A stretch of 64,000 nucleotides of DNA from Bryobacteraceae bacterium (GCA_026129905.1 JAHCHE010000004.1:277666-341665); one strand, 5' to 3'. Shown: positions 46,688 to 56,057, counted from the first letter of the stretch. The notes: generated from the sequence alone by a model not told the origin. Translations and numbers: made by a program.

Positions 46688-47803
46688 TTACTCCTGGAGC
46701 CTCACGACGTAGTAGCCCGGCCCTCCGGCGCCAGGACCCGTGGAACCCTGGACGTACGCGCCGACGTACTCGGCGCAGAATGGCTTGTTGCCTCCCTGAG
46801 CGCTGAGGTATGTGCTCTCGTCAAGGAGGTAGAATGCCCCGATCTGGACGATCTGATATCCTCCCGGCGCGCCGAGGTTGATTGGCGCTGCTACGAGGCG
46901 CCGGCCGTTGCCTCGGGTGCGACCGCCGTTGAAGTATTCGGCGAAGGTGTTCGAGGTCGTGTCGGTGTCCTGCCTGATGCGTTCGACGATCGCATCCTGC
47001 ATCGTTTGCTTGGCGCCTCCGGTCATGGTGACGCTGTCGCCGACCTGGCGAAACACGGATTGATAGTCGTAGACGATCGATTGGCGAATGATGGAAGCGC
47101 TGGTATTCTCGATGAAACCGCGCTCCTCGCCTCCGCCCGCCTGGGCGATATCGAGTACGTCCTGGTAGCGATCCCCGGAGCAGGTGGTATTTTGGTTGTT
47201 GAGCTTCGGGCTGGCTGCCCAGCGCAGCGTGTAAATCTGCCCCGGCGTCAGACCCGTAATTGGATCCGCACCCGGCAGTTGCGCGGACGGAGGGTGAGCG
47301 AATGGAGAGAACGGGAACAGGCCTTCCCGGAACTTGGTCTTGGAAACTTGCGAACTGATCGCCATGGCCCGAACGGGCCGGGTGGCCTGCTGAATGATTG
47401 TTTGCATGAGGGTCATCGGAACGTTCGCCTGGCCGGTCACCCTTACGGAAAGGTGGTTGGCGGCGGTCGGGGGGTTGGACTCCCAAGGTCCGGCCGCGCT
47501 TGGAGCGAATTCCACCAAGGCGCCGCTGAAGGGGTTAAAGCCGAAGTTCCAGCGGTTGACGCTTGCCGCGACAGTATCCCGGGCGTTCTGCAAGCCCGTC
47601 TGCGTACCATTCAATTCGAGCGCCGCTCGCAGCGAGGCGGCGTCCACGTAGTTCTGCGCTTCGTGTTTGGCGATGTACATCCGGCCCAGGTCGATTGCCA
47701 GTCCTGACAGCCCGAGCACCGCCAGTAAAGAAAGAGACGTGGCTAACAAGATGTAGCCCTTCCGTCTCCCGCGACCGACCCGGCCAGCCTGGATCTGTTC
47801 CAT
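46688..47803 (-). CDS. TadG-like pilus assembly protein
   Basis: The 371-residue protein begins with a basic leader (GRGRRKGYILLATSLSLLAVL) and a membrane helix. Then comes the TadG-type motif GLAIDLGRMYIAKHEAQNYVDAASLRAALELNG split over residues about 35-67. The rest is exported and Thr/Asn-rich. It is the first gene of a three-gene minus-strand cluster with two TadE proteins. A GGGAGTGG ribosome site precedes the ATG. It probably anchors or assembles a Tad pilus at the envelope. Confidence 0.85.
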   Translation of the reverse strand: MEQIQAGRVGRGRRKGYILLATSLSLLAVLGLSGLAIDLGRMYIAKHEAQNYVDAASLRAALELNGTQTGLQNARDTVAASVNRWNFGFNPFSGALVEFAPSAAGPWESNPPTAANHLSVRVTGQANVPMTLMQTIIQQATRPVRAMAISSQVSKTKFREGLFPFSPFAHPPSAQLPGADPITGLTPGQIYTLRWAASPKLNNQNTTCSGDRYQDVLDIAQAGGGEERGFIENTSASIIRQSIVYDYQSVFRQVGDSVTMTGGAKQTMQDAIVERIRQDTDTTSNTFAEYFNGGRTRGNGRRLVAAPINLGAPGGYQIVQIGAFYLLDESTYLSAQGGNKPFCAEYVGAYVQGSTGPGAGGPGYYVVRLQE

Positions 47804-48059
47804 GGGCTATTACCACTCCCGGGGTTATCCATCGATCGCCGAGGCGAAAACAATCGTCGGACAGACGCCTAATTCCGCTTGCTGAAATAGCCCTAACTTG
47901 TCGTTGCGGATCGTTTGGCCGGCGGCGCGACTCCAGCCGCGGATGGGACCGTGCTTAGGGCCGTGGGTGAAGCCAGGCTCGGACTGGTCAACGATTTTCG
48001 CGGCAAACTTGTTCCACAATCGCCCTCAGTAGGGCTATGATAGTGCGAGGGAGAGAGCT

Positions 48060-48299
48060 TTGACTGACATTGACAACATAATCAGACAACTCGAACAAGA
48101 GCGAACGGCGATTGAGAAGGCGCTCGCGGCGCTGCGGGAGTTAGGTGGTTCAGCCGCCGCGCCGAAACGGCGGGGCAGGCCCAAGGGGACCAAGAACGCC
48201 CCAATGACTGAAGGCCGCCGGCGCCAGATAGAGGCCATGCGGCGATATTGGGCCGAGAAGCGAGCCGCCAAAAAGGCGGCCTCGAAGGAAGCGGCGTAG
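48060..48299 (+). CDS. Small AT-hook-like basic protein
   Basis: A TTG start with AGGGAGAG upstream opens a 79-codon frame. Residues 1-27 are a charged helix (IIRQLEQERTAIEKALAAL). RRGRPKGTKNA (37-47) is an AT-hook-type GRP core. The C-terminus is Arg/Lys/Ala-rich (MRRYWAEKRAAKKAA). A TATGAT box lies 18 bases before the start. The protein probably binds DNA in the minor groove as a nucleoid-type or local regulatory protein; similar small GRPKG proteins occur repeatedly in Acidobacteria. Confidence 0.65.
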   Translation: MTDIDNIIRQLEQERTAIEKALAALRELGGSAAAPKRRGRPKGTKNAPMTEGRRRQIEAMRRYWAEKRAAKKAASKEAA

Positions 48300-48317
48300 A
48301 ATCGTACGGCAGACAGG

Positions 48318-48333
48318 CGGCCCGCAAGGGCCG
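48318..48333 (+). terminator. Short GC hairpin after the AT-hook gene
   Basis: CGGCCC and GGGCCG form a perfect six-base stem with a GCAA (GNRA-type) loop, 18 bases after the stop codon. TTGCTTA follows, without a true T-run, so it is only a weak terminator candidate. Confidence 0.35.
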
Positions 48334-48349
48334 TTGCTTACGTCCTGTG

Positions 48350-48379
48350 TCAGGCGCCTGAGCTATATCAGGCGCCTGA
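48350..48379. repeat. Two identical 12-bp palindromes, 18 bp apart
   Basis: TCAGGCGCCTGA occurs at 48350-48361 and again at 48368-48379, separated by GCTATA. Each copy is a perfect palindrome, so they can also pair with each other as a 12-base stem with a six-base loop. The pair lies between the AT-hook gene and comEC. No T-run follows on either strand. It looks like a double operator or a mobile REP-like unit rather than a terminator. Confidence 0.6.
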
Positions 48380-48532
48380 ATCCTTGAAAAAATCTCGTCT
48401 CGCGCCAACTACATCTATGGCAACGCAACGGCGCGGATCGCTCCGCGGCGGCCGGACTCCGGCAGACATAGCCAATGACCTCAGCGAGTTAGCAGTCGCC
48501 GGGAGACCCGGCCGCGGGTTGCCAGGGAAAAA

Positions 48533-51067
48533 GTGCGGGAACCATTGCTTGCGCCGCTGGCCGCGCTGGCCGCCGGCATCGTCGGGTCGAGGTTGGCGCC
48601 GTTCGAGGCGTGGGAACTGGCGTGGCCGCACCTCGCCCTCTCGGTTCTCGCCGTGCTGGCCTTTTGGAAAGGCTCGCGTCGAAGCGGATTCCTGTGTCTG
48701 CTGGCGCTGCTCGCCTTCACGGGCGCGCTGATCGATACGCTGCACCGGCCGGGGCCGCCTCCGGAACTGGACGCGGGGCCGCGCGAAATCGTGCTGCTGT
48801 CCGGGTGCGTCGTCGAGCCGTCGGTGTTCTATGAGGGCCGTGAGCAGTTTGTGATGGAACTGGCGCCGGGGGCGCGCGCGACGGTCAACGTGTACCTGAA
48901 AGAGGGCGAACAGCCGCCGGATTTGCCGTACGGACAGGTGGTGGAGGTCGAGGGGCGGGCGCGCCAGCCGCACAATTTCAACAATCCCGGTTCCTTCGAT
49001 TACGCGGGATACCTGGCGCGGAAGAACATCTATTGGACGGTGTCGGCATCTTCGCCGGCGCAGGTGAGGCTTCAGCCGGGTAGCTGCGGATCGGCCGCGC
49101 AGGGATTCCTGTTTCGCATCCGCACAGGGGCGCTGGAGCGGTTGGAAGCGCTCTACGGCGCCAAACCGGCCGAAGCGGCCATGCTCCGGGCCATCTTGTT
49201 GGGCGAGCCGTCCAAACTGGAGCGGGTTTGGAAGGACGAGTTCCGCCGCACCGGTACGTACCACACGCTGGTGATCTCGGGCCTGCACCTCACGGTTTTG
49301 GCGGCGTGCCTGTTGTTTCTGTTCCGGGTGGCGAATCTCGGGCTGGGAACGACGCTGCTGCTCACCTCGCTTGCCGCGTGGCTGTACGCGCTGGTGACCA
49401 CCTCCAACGCGCCGGTGATCCGGGCAGCCACCGGCCTGACGTTGTACCTGGTCGCCGGTTTTTTCTTCCGGCGGCGAAGAATTCTGAACATCCTGGCGGC
49501 CACGGCAATCCTGTTCCTGGTTGTCGATCCGGACCAGCTTTTCGATCCCAGTTTCCAGTTGTCGTTTCTGTCGGTGGCCGTCATCGGCGCGCTGGCCATT
49601 CCGTTCCTGGAACGGACGTCGGTTCCGTACGCCCGGGGGCTTGCGGCGCTGGGAGACGCGGACCGCGACGCGCGCCTGCCGCCGCGGGTGGCGCAATTCC
49701 GGCTGGAATTGCGGCTCCTCGCCGAAACAGCAGAACTGTGGGGGCGGATTCCGCGCGGCGCGACGCTGGCAACGATGGGCCTCGCGCTCCGGGCGGCGTT
49801 CTACATTTACGAAACCGCGGCGTTGTCGGCGGTGATCCAGGTGGGCCTGGCCCTGCCGATGGCGGTCTATTTCCACCGGGTGTCGTTCACCGGGCTGCTG
49901 GCGAACCCCATCGTGGCGACGCTCATGTCGCTGGCGATTCCGACGGGCTATTTGGCGATGCTCACGGGTTGGGCGCTGCCGGTAAGGGCCGCCGAATGGA
50001 TGGTGGCGGCCTCGCTAAAATCGGCATCGTATTTCGCCGGGTGGGAGCCGGCGTGGCGGGTCCCGGCGCCGCCTGCGTGGCTCTTCGGGGCTGTCTTGAT
50101 TTCCCTGCTGGCCACTGCGGTGACTGTGCGGACGCTCCGGCGGGCTCGCGCGCCTGCGATGCTGGGCCTCGGCGCCCTCACGGTGGTCCTGGCGTTGCAC
50201 CCGTTCGCGCCGCGGGTTACGAAAGGCGCGCTGGAGGTGACGGCCATCGATGTGGGGCAGGGGGAGAGCCTGCTGGTGGGGTTCCCCGACGGAAAGCTGA
50301 TGGTGGTCGACGGCGGAGGGATTCCGGCGTTCCGCGGCAGGGCGAAGCCGAGGCTCGAGATCGGCGAGGACGTCGTTTCGCCGTACCTGTGGAGCCGGTC
50401 GATTCGCCGGTTGGACGCCGTGGTTTCCACCCACGGCCACGAGGATCACATCGGAGGGCTATCCGCGTTGTTGGACAACTTCCGGCCGGCGGAGCTGTGG
50501 GTGGGCGCGGTGACCGGAAATCCGGTGTGGACGGGTCTGCGGCGCAAGGCGGAGGCAAAGGGAGTGAAGGTGGTCGAACTGCGGGAGGGCAGCCGGTTTA
50601 CCTTTGGCGGAACCCACGTGGAAACGCTGGCCCCGCCGCTGGATTACGAGCCGGCCGCGGAACCGCGCAACAGCGATTCGTTGGTTTTTCGCCTCTCCTA
50701 CGGCGAGCACTCCTTTCTGCTCACCGGCGACACCGAAAAGCGGATGGAAGAGTGGATGGCCGAAAGCGGGCTGTTGCGGCCGACGCTGGTGGTGAAGCTG
50801 GGCCACCATGGCAGCCGCACATCGACATCGGAAGCGCTGCTGGACCGGACCCGGCCGGCCTTCGCGCTGATCTCCTGCGGCTACGAAAACTCCTTCGGTT
50901 TTCCTCACCCCGACCTGTTGGATCGCCTCCAGGCGCGCGCCGTGCAGGCGGTGAGGACCGACCGTGATGGGGCGGCCACCATCCGGAGCGACGGCACCCG
51001 CATCGAGGTTGAAGCGTTCACCTCGGTCGCCCGCCGGCCGGCGTTCTGGACGCGTACGCCGTTCTAA
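48533..51067 (+). CDS. comEC: ComEC/Rec2 DNA-uptake channel protein
   Basis: The 844-residue protein has the three parts of a full-length ComEC. An N-terminal membrane and OB-like region includes VEVEGRARQPHNFNNPGSFDYAGYL. A polytopic competence domain with many helices follows (about 225-540, containing TGTYHTLVISGLHLTVLA). The C-terminal metallo-beta-lactamase-like domain has VSTHGHEDHIGG (H634, H636, D638, H639) and KLGHHGSRTSTSEALL. It forms the inner-membrane channel that takes single-stranded DNA into the cytoplasm during transformation. GTG start at 48533. The gene is intact and directly borders a decayed insertion sequence. Confidence 0.93.
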   Translation: MREPLLAPLAALAAGIVGSRLAPFEAWELAWPHLALSVLAVLAFWKGSRRSGFLCLLALLAFTGALIDTLHRPGPPPELDAGPREIVLLSGCVVEPSVFYEGREQFVMELAPGARATVNVYLKEGEQPPDLPYGQVVEVEGRARQPHNFNNPGSFDYAGYLARKNIYWTVSASSPAQVRLQPGSCGSAAQGFLFRIRTGALERLEALYGAKPAEAAMLRAILLGEPSKLERVWKDEFRRTGTYHTLVISGLHLTVLAACLLFLFRVANLGLGTTLLLTSLAAWLYALVTTSNAPVIRAATGLTLYLVAGFFFRRRRILNILAATAILFLVVDPDQLFDPSFQLSFLSVAVIGALAIPFLERTSVPYARGLAALGDADRDARLPPRVAQFRLELRLLAETAELWGRIPRGATLATMGLALRAAFYIYETAALSAVIQVGLALPMAVYFHRVSFTGLLANPIVATLMSLAIPTGYLAMLTGWALPVRAAEWMVAASLKSASYFAGWEPAWRVPAPPAWLFGAVLISLLATAVTVRTLRRARAPAMLGLGALTVVLALHPFAPRVTKGALEVTAIDVGQGESLLVGFPDGKLMVVDGGGIPAFRGRAKPRLEIGEDVVSPYLWSRSIRRLDAVVSTHGHEDHIGGLSALLDNFRPAELWVGAVTGNPVWTGLRRKAEAKGVKVVELREGSRFTFGGTHVETLAPPLDYEPAAEPRNSDSLVFRLSYGEHSFLLTGDTEKRMEEWMAESGLLRPTLVVKLGHHGSRTSTSEALLDRTRPAFALISCGYENSFGFPHPDLLDRLQARAVQAVRTDRDGAATIRSDGTRIEVEAFTSVARRPAFWTRTPF

Positions 51068-51070
51068 CCC

Positions 51071-52368
51071 GAAGTTCTAGACCGCTACGAGTGGAAGTTT
51101 TTTGTTTTGACTTGGATAGGTCTTTGGGGAGTGGCCCGCATCCTGGAGCCGGCCTCCAAGCTGGCGACCGCGCGCGGGCTTCACTCCGACACTCTACACC
51201 ACAGCCTCGGCGAAGTGCTGGATCTGGACTCCGCCGACGAGACCGAACTCTACCAGGCCATGGACTGGCTGCTGCCCCAGCAGGCGCGCATCGAACAGGA
51301 ACTGGCCAGACGCCACCTCTCCCACGGCGGCTTGGCGCTGTACGATTTGACCTCCACCTACTTCGAAGGTCGCCACTGCCCACTGGGCAAACTGGGCCAC
51401 TCGCGCGACCACAAGTCCGGCAAACTGCAGATCGTCTTTGGCCTGCTCACCAACGCCGCGGGTTGTCCCGTGGCAGTGGAGATCTTCGAAGGCACCACAG
51501 GCGATCCCAAAACGGTCGCCTCGCAGGTCCAGATATTGCGCCAGCGGTTCGGCCTCTCCGATGTCGTGCTGGTCGGCGACCGCGGCATGATCACCAGCGC
51601 CCGGATTCGCGAAGACTTGCCCGCCGCGTACGGGATCCCATGGATCTCTGCTTTGCGCCCCAGCCAGATCCAAAAACTGGCCACCGGCGGCCACCTGTAG
51701 ATGTCGCTGTTTGACCGGACCGACCTGGTCGAGATCGCGCATCCCGATTTCCCCGGCGAACGTCTGATGGCATGCTTCAATCCGCTGCTGGCCGAAGAGC
51801 GCGCGCGCAAACGGCCCGATCTGCACTACCGGCGCAAAACCGCCAACATCGAGCGCGAACAAGGTCTGGACGGAATCACAAATGATTCGGACCAGCGTGC
51901 TAACAAGCTCTATCGAGCCAGCAGGTCGTGGCAAAGTTACAAAGGCTTGTCCGGCTCGAGAGCGCGCCTTCCGCAGTTTGAAGAGCGTCGATCCGCACGT
52001 TGGCCCCATCCACCACCGCCTGCCCGATCGCGTCCGCGCCCACATCCTGCTTTGCATGCTGGCCTACTATGTCGAGTGGCACATGCGCCAACGCCTGGCT
52101 CCGACGCTGTTTGACGATGACGACAAACCGCAAGCGCAGGCCGCGCGCCGTTCCATCGTCGCTCCCGCGCAACGCTCGGCCGCTGCCGAACGCAAGGCCT
52201 TAACCAAACAAACCGCCGACGGTTTGCCGGTGCACAGCTTTCAAACTCTGTTCGGTGACCTAGCCACGATCGTCAAGAACAAAACGTCGCCGCCTTCGAT
52301 ATGCTCACCCAACCCACCTCCAGCAGCGCGCTTTCGATCTGCTGAACGTTCCCCTGCGACTGAAATAG
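51071..52368 (+). mobile_element. IS1634-family transposase, decayed
   Basis: From three bases after the comEC stop the frame reads LWGVARILEPASKLATARGL, ALYDLTSTYFEGRHCPLG and VVLVGDRGMITSARI, the core of an IS1634/IS4-type DDE transposase. A TAG at 51698-51700 interrupts it and the same frame resumes as SLFDRTDLVEIAHPDFPGERL. Near 51880-51960 the homology shifts frame to SLKSVDPHVGPIHHRLPDRV and MLAYYVEW, and the C-terminus (LQQRAFDLLNVPLRLK, stop at 52366) is in yet another frame. The N-terminal part is absent. The element has at least one nonsense codon and two frameshifts and is dead. Confidence 0.85.
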
Positions 52369-52649
52369 CCCCCGTAGGCAGTAGCCCGTCCGAAAATCTC
52401 CGCCAAGCCCTTACTCTGCCTGGATTTCCATCACTGCTGCCAAAGAACTTCGGACTAGACCTTCGGCTTAGAGGGCGCGATTGCTCAGGTGAAGGAGGAG
52501 TTTAGGAGGAACGAGAAGATGCAGCAGGTGCTCGATGCGATGGGCTTGATAGTAGATTTCCCGTTCTGACACAGGATAATTTTCGCCCCTGCTCGCTGGA
52601 GCGCTGTGGTCTTGATCAGGTCGGTCTCACCGCAAGGCGGCCGTCGCCT
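52369..52649. other. Gene debris after the insertion sequence
   Basis: This stretch contains no full gene. One plus-strand frame (about 52467-52569) reads EGAIAQVKEEFRRNEKMQQV and ends DFPF-stop. It looks like the C-terminal end of a helical protein that lost its start. I cannot name it. Confidence 0.4.
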
Positions 52650-53903
52650 TCACGTCTCCACGCTGGCCATCATTTTGTCGAGGACGTCCCGGTCAATTTC
52701 GTAGCCGAGGCCGGGTTTGGTCGGGGCGTAGACGTAGCCGTCTTTGGCGATGCGGATCGGGTCCTTGATGTAGGGGCGGTCGGCGACGCCTTGGGGAACG
52801 GTCATCTCGAACCAGACGTTGTTCGGCATCGCCAGCTCGCAATGGAAGTGGACGGCGTGGTCGAAGGCTTCGCCCCAGTTGTGCGGGGCGCATTCCATGC
52901 CGAAGCACTCGGCCAGATGCGCCACCTTCATCGCGCCGGTGATGCCGCCGATGTTGTCAACGATGAGGCGGACGACGTCCACGGCGCCGCGGCGGATGTA
53001 CTCCGGGTAGTCGTAAATCGAGAAGATGAATTCGCCGATGTGGATGGGCGTATCCAGGGCGCGGCATAGCTCGACCAAGCCGTCGATGTCGCTGGTTGGG
53101 ATGGGGTCTTCGTAGGCGACGTAGTTCAGCTCGTCCATCAGGCGGCCCACCTTCATCGCTTCCTCGCGGGTGTAGACGCCGACGGGGTCGTTCAGCAGCA
53201 GGTAGTCGTCGCCGGCGGCCTTGCGGACCGCTTTGGCCACCTCCATGTCCAGCTTGTAGTCGACCCGTCCGCCGGGCTCCTTGGGATCGGGCGGGTGAAT
53301 CTTATAAGCCTTGAATCCTTCGGCTTTGCACTTCAGGACTTCGTCGACGAACTCGTCCACGGTGGCGTGGTGCTGGGAACTGGCGTAGGCGAGGACGCGG
53401 TCGCGATAGGCGCCGAGAATACGGTAGATGGGGAGGCCGACGGCTTTGCCCAAAATGTCCCAGAGGCAGTTGTCGATGGCCGAGGCGTAGGAGCTTTGGC
53501 CGCGGCGGCGCTGCTGCGGCTCCCATTGCGAGGTCAGCGCCGGCAGGTCGTAGGCGTTCTTGCCCGCCAGGCGGCGCTTGGAGTACTCCAGCCAGCCGAG
53601 ATTGCTCCAGTGCGGGTGCCAGTAGGCGTCGGCGAGAGTGTAGTTGCCTTCGATGCCGCTGTTGGTGACGATGGCGGCCACCTTCGAGTAGCCGGCGTTG
53701 GTGACGGCGCGGCCGCTCATCTTGCGGCGGTCGAGGACGTAGACTTTCACCTCCTTGATGGTGAGGTCCGGCAGGTCGCCCTTCTTAATTCCGACGGATT
53801 GCGCCGCCGCGAGGGCCGGATCGCTGAGCGCGGAGACGCCCGCCAGGGACCCAACCGCGGCGCCTCCGAGGAAACCGCGTCGCGACACGTTTTGTTTCGA
53901 CAT
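52650..53903 (-). CDS. Enolase-superfamily (mandelate racemase-like) enzyme, Tat-exported
   Basis: The 417-residue protein has a twin-arginine leader (SRRGFLGGAAVGSLAGVSAL). The enolase-superfamily fold shows K201-x-H203 (FKAYKIHPP), metal ligands D239 (LLLNDP), E265 (AYEDPIP) and E291 (HIGEFIFS), and a His at CAPHNWG (H341) as probable acid/base. These suit a sugar-acid dehydratase or an epimerase. Export by Tat is unusual for this superfamily, which is normally cytoplasmic. Upstream on the same strand are a sulfatase and a DUF6265-like gene. The substrate is unknown. Confidence 0.87.
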   Translation of the reverse strand: MSKQNVSRRGFLGGAAVGSLAGVSALSDPALAAAQSVGIKKGDLPDLTIKEVKVYVLDRRKMSGRAVTNAGYSKVAAIVTNSGIEGNYTLADAYWHPHWSNLGWLEYSKRRLAGKNAYDLPALTSQWEPQQRRRGQSSYASAIDNCLWDILGKAVGLPIYRILGAYRDRVLAYASSQHHATVDEFVDEVLKCKAEGFKAYKIHPPDPKEPGGRVDYKLDMEVAKAVRKAAGDDYLLLNDPVGVYTREEAMKVGRLMDELNYVAYEDPIPTSDIDGLVELCRALDTPIHIGEFIFSIYDYPEYIRRGAVDVVRLIVDNIGGITGAMKVAHLAECFGMECAPHNWGEAFDHAVHFHCELAMPNNVWFEMTVPQGVADRPYIKDPIRIAKDGYVYAPTKPGLGYEIDRDVLDKMMASVET

Positions 53904-54024
53904 GATTCTCTCCCGCGGCCAGTTGCCGCCTGGGGCGCGCCGGCGCGCGATGCCCCTGCGTGCTTATCATGATCACCGCGGCGCGGGATTTGCAAATCGG
54001 TGGCGGAAGCCCACGAGCCCGCTG

Positions 54025-55422
54025 TCAGCCGGAGGCATCGAGGATCGAGGCGAGTTCGCCCTTGAGTTCGGCGAGCGGCTGGCGGGCCATGGGATCGGCG
54101 ATGCGGTTGGTCAGCTCGTAGGGGTCGGACGGCAGGTGGTAGAGTTCGTCCATTCCCTTGAGTTCGGAGTACTGGATGTACTTCCACTCGTGCGTGCGGA
54201 CGGCTTTGTATCCCATGCTTGCGATGCGAGGGAAAACGCGGTCCGAGTAGTACTCGATGAGGAAGGTCTCGGGCCAGGAGGATTGGCGGCCGGCCCACAG
54301 CGGCGCGAGCGAGCGCCCCTGGACTTCGGGCGGAACCGGGACTCCGGCGGTCTTTAGGATGGTGGGCGCGACGTCGATTCCGAGCGCGAACTGATCGGCG
54401 GCGAGACCGGGACGGATGCGGCGGCCGTAGCGCATGACCAGCGGCATGCGGATGGATTCCTCGTAGGCGAGGCGGCGCTCGTGGCTGAGGCCGTGCTCGC
54501 CGTAGAAGTAGCCGTTGTCGCCAGCGAAGATCAGGAGCGTGTCGTCGAGCCGGCCGGTTTCTTCAAGCGCGGCGAGGATGCGGCCGACGCCCTCGTCCAC
54601 CGCCATCAGCTCGCGCCAGCGGTTGCGGATGGTCTCATCGCCGGTGACGGTGGCGGGGCCGAGCGGCGGGAGGCCGGCGATGGCGCGTTCGATGGCCGGC
54701 TTCCCCTTGGGAGGGCGGCCGTAGCTGGGACGGCGCGGAATCTTCGCGTCCTCGTACATTCCTTTGTGGCGCTCGGCCGGGATGAAGATTCCTTCTCCGG
54801 AGACGCTGCCGTCGTCGGCCTGCTGTATCTCCGGGTGCAGGGCTTTGTGCGATACGCAGAGGCAGAACGGGCGTGCAAGCGCCCGCCGTATGAAATCGAT
54901 CGAAAGGTCGGTGAAGATATCGGTGACGTATCCGCGCGCCTGGCGGCGGTTGCCGTTCTCGTTGAGGACAGGGTCGATATAGGTCCCCTGGCCGGGGAAA
55001 CTGATCCAGCGGTCGAAGCCGGGGCGCGGCGCGTCGTCGTTGCCCATGTGCCACTTGCCGATGAAGGCGGTTTCGTAGCCGGCATCGTGGAGCAGGCGAG
55101 GGAAAGTGACCAGGCGGCGGCTCTGCTCGTTGCGGGCGGTGTTATCGGTGATGCCGTGGCGGTGCGCGTACTGCCCGGTAAGGAAGCAGGCGCGGCTGGG
55201 CGAGCAAAGCGGCGTGGTGTGAAAGGCGTTGCGGAACAGGGCGCCTTCGCGGGCCAGCCGGTCGACATGCGGGGTCCGGACGACGGGATGACCGGCGCAG
55301 CCGAGTTCGTCCCAGCGCAGGTCGTCAACGAGAATGAAAATGACGTTCGGCCGCGCGGCCGTCTGGCTCGCGGCGCCCAACGCCGGCGAGAGCAGCAGTC
55401 CGCAAGCGTCGCGGCGTGTCAC
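54025..55422 (-). CDS. Sulfatase (arylsulfatase type), exported
   Basis: The 465-residue protein has a short export signal (ACGLLLSPALGAAS). Motifs: VIFILVDDLRWDELG (metal Asp pair), the formylglycine site CSPSR (C73 to R77) with FLTGQYAHRHG, and LIFAGDNGYFYGEHGLSHERRLAYEES. It should hydrolyse sulfate esters of polysaccharides or aryl sulfates in the periplasm after Cys maturation. GTG start at 55422 overlaps the stop of the small upstream gene (GTGA), so the two form an operon. Confidence 0.93.
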   Translation of the reverse strand: MTRRDACGLLLSPALGAASQTAARPNVIFILVDDLRWDELGCAGHPVVRTPHVDRLAREGALFRNAFHTTPLCSPSRACFLTGQYAHRHGITDNTARNEQSRRLVTFPRLLHDAGYETAFIGKWHMGNDDAPRPGFDRWISFPGQGTYIDPVLNENGNRRQARGYVTDIFTDLSIDFIRRALARPFCLCVSHKALHPEIQQADDGSVSGEGIFIPAERHKGMYEDAKIPRRPSYGRPPKGKPAIERAIAGLPPLGPATVTGDETIRNRWRELMAVDEGVGRILAALEETGRLDDTLLIFAGDNGYFYGEHGLSHERRLAYEESIRMPLVMRYGRRIRPGLAADQFALGIDVAPTILKTAGVPVPPEVQGRSLAPLWAGRQSSWPETFLIEYYSDRVFPRIASMGYKAVRTHEWKYIQYSELKGMDELYHLPSDPYELTNRIADPMARQPLAELKGELASILDASG

Positions 55423-55880
55423 GGCTCGGGAAGGCGCTGAAAGGTGAACTTCTGCTCGCCGACCGCGCCCTCCTGCGTGCGGGTGGTGAGGTAGATTTCG
55501 AGCGTGTCGGGTTCGGGCCGCTTGAAGGTGAGGTTTTCAAACCAGGCTTCGTTGGGGGCGAGCTTGACGAGGCGGTAGCGGACGCAATCGTCCTTCTCCT
55601 CCCAGCCTTTCATGTCGGCGCCGAAGTGCTTGGTGCGCATCTCGAGCGAGCCGGCGTCCTCGGTAAGGGTGATGAATTCATACATGCCGGCGTCGTCGCC
55701 CTTGGTGATGCGAAAGATTCCAACCATGTTGCGGCCCAGCGGCGAACTCCAGATTTCCTCGGTGGTTTCGCCGAACGCGGAGCCTTGCCAGCGCCCGGCA
55801 AGCCAGGCCACATCCTGAATGCGCGCGGCCGGCCGGTTGGCAGGGTCGGCAAGCGCAAGAGTATTAGCGCCCAGTGGCAT
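55419..55880 (-). CDS. DUF6265-like small beta protein
   Basis: The 153-residue protein reads VAWLAGRWQGSAFGETTEEIWSSPLG-type sequence near residues 25-50, then FRITKGDDAGMYEFI and LKAP-type strands ending KFTFQRLPEP. The pattern WLAGxWxG with later EIWS matches DUF6265-type lipocalin-like proteins. It is coupled to the sulfatase downstream by a four-base overlap. No catalytic residues are recognised. Confidence 0.7.
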   Translation of the reverse strand: MPLGANTLALADPANRPAARIQDVAWLAGRWQGSAFGETTEEIWSSPLGRNMVGIFRITKGDDAGMYEFITLTEDAGSLEMRTKHFGADMKGWEEKDDCVRYRLVKLAPNEAWFENLTFKRPEPDTLEIYLTTRTQEGAVGEQKFTFQRLPEP

Positions 55881-56057
55881 TGGGGCTTATTGTACCGCGA
55901 AGGGGCTGTGGGCGCGCTCGGCCCCCGGCAAGTCGGGCGGCGCGGGCCGTGATACACTTCATCTGGTGCGCCGGCGGCCCTCGAAAGGCGGCGTCCCGGG
56001 CGCTTTCGGGCACGGAAAGCCGTCCGGTTTACGTATCTTTGAGATGAGGCAGGAATC

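Noticed and set aside
47804..48059. Cyclic-di-GMP riboswitch upstream of the Tad genes
   Set aside because: The gap lacks the conserved GEMM-type core and tetraloop-receptor pattern; only a ribosome site and a weak promoter box are visible.
48350..48379. Rho-independent terminator for the AT-hook gene
   Set aside because: The paired palindromes form a strong stem, but no T-run follows on either strand. A regulatory palindrome pair is a better description.
48368..49876. A 502-codon minus-strand frame opposite comEC
   Set aside because: Gln/Arg/Pro-rich antisense shadow of a full-length comEC; no domains.
49228..50967. A 579-codon plus-strand alternative frame within comEC
   Set aside because: Gly/Ala/Arg-rich frame shadow; comEC motifs are all in the other frame.
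55881..56057. Sigma54 promoter before pspA
   Set aside because: I looked for a GG-N10-GC element as at enterobacterial psp loci. No acceptable match was found in this gap.
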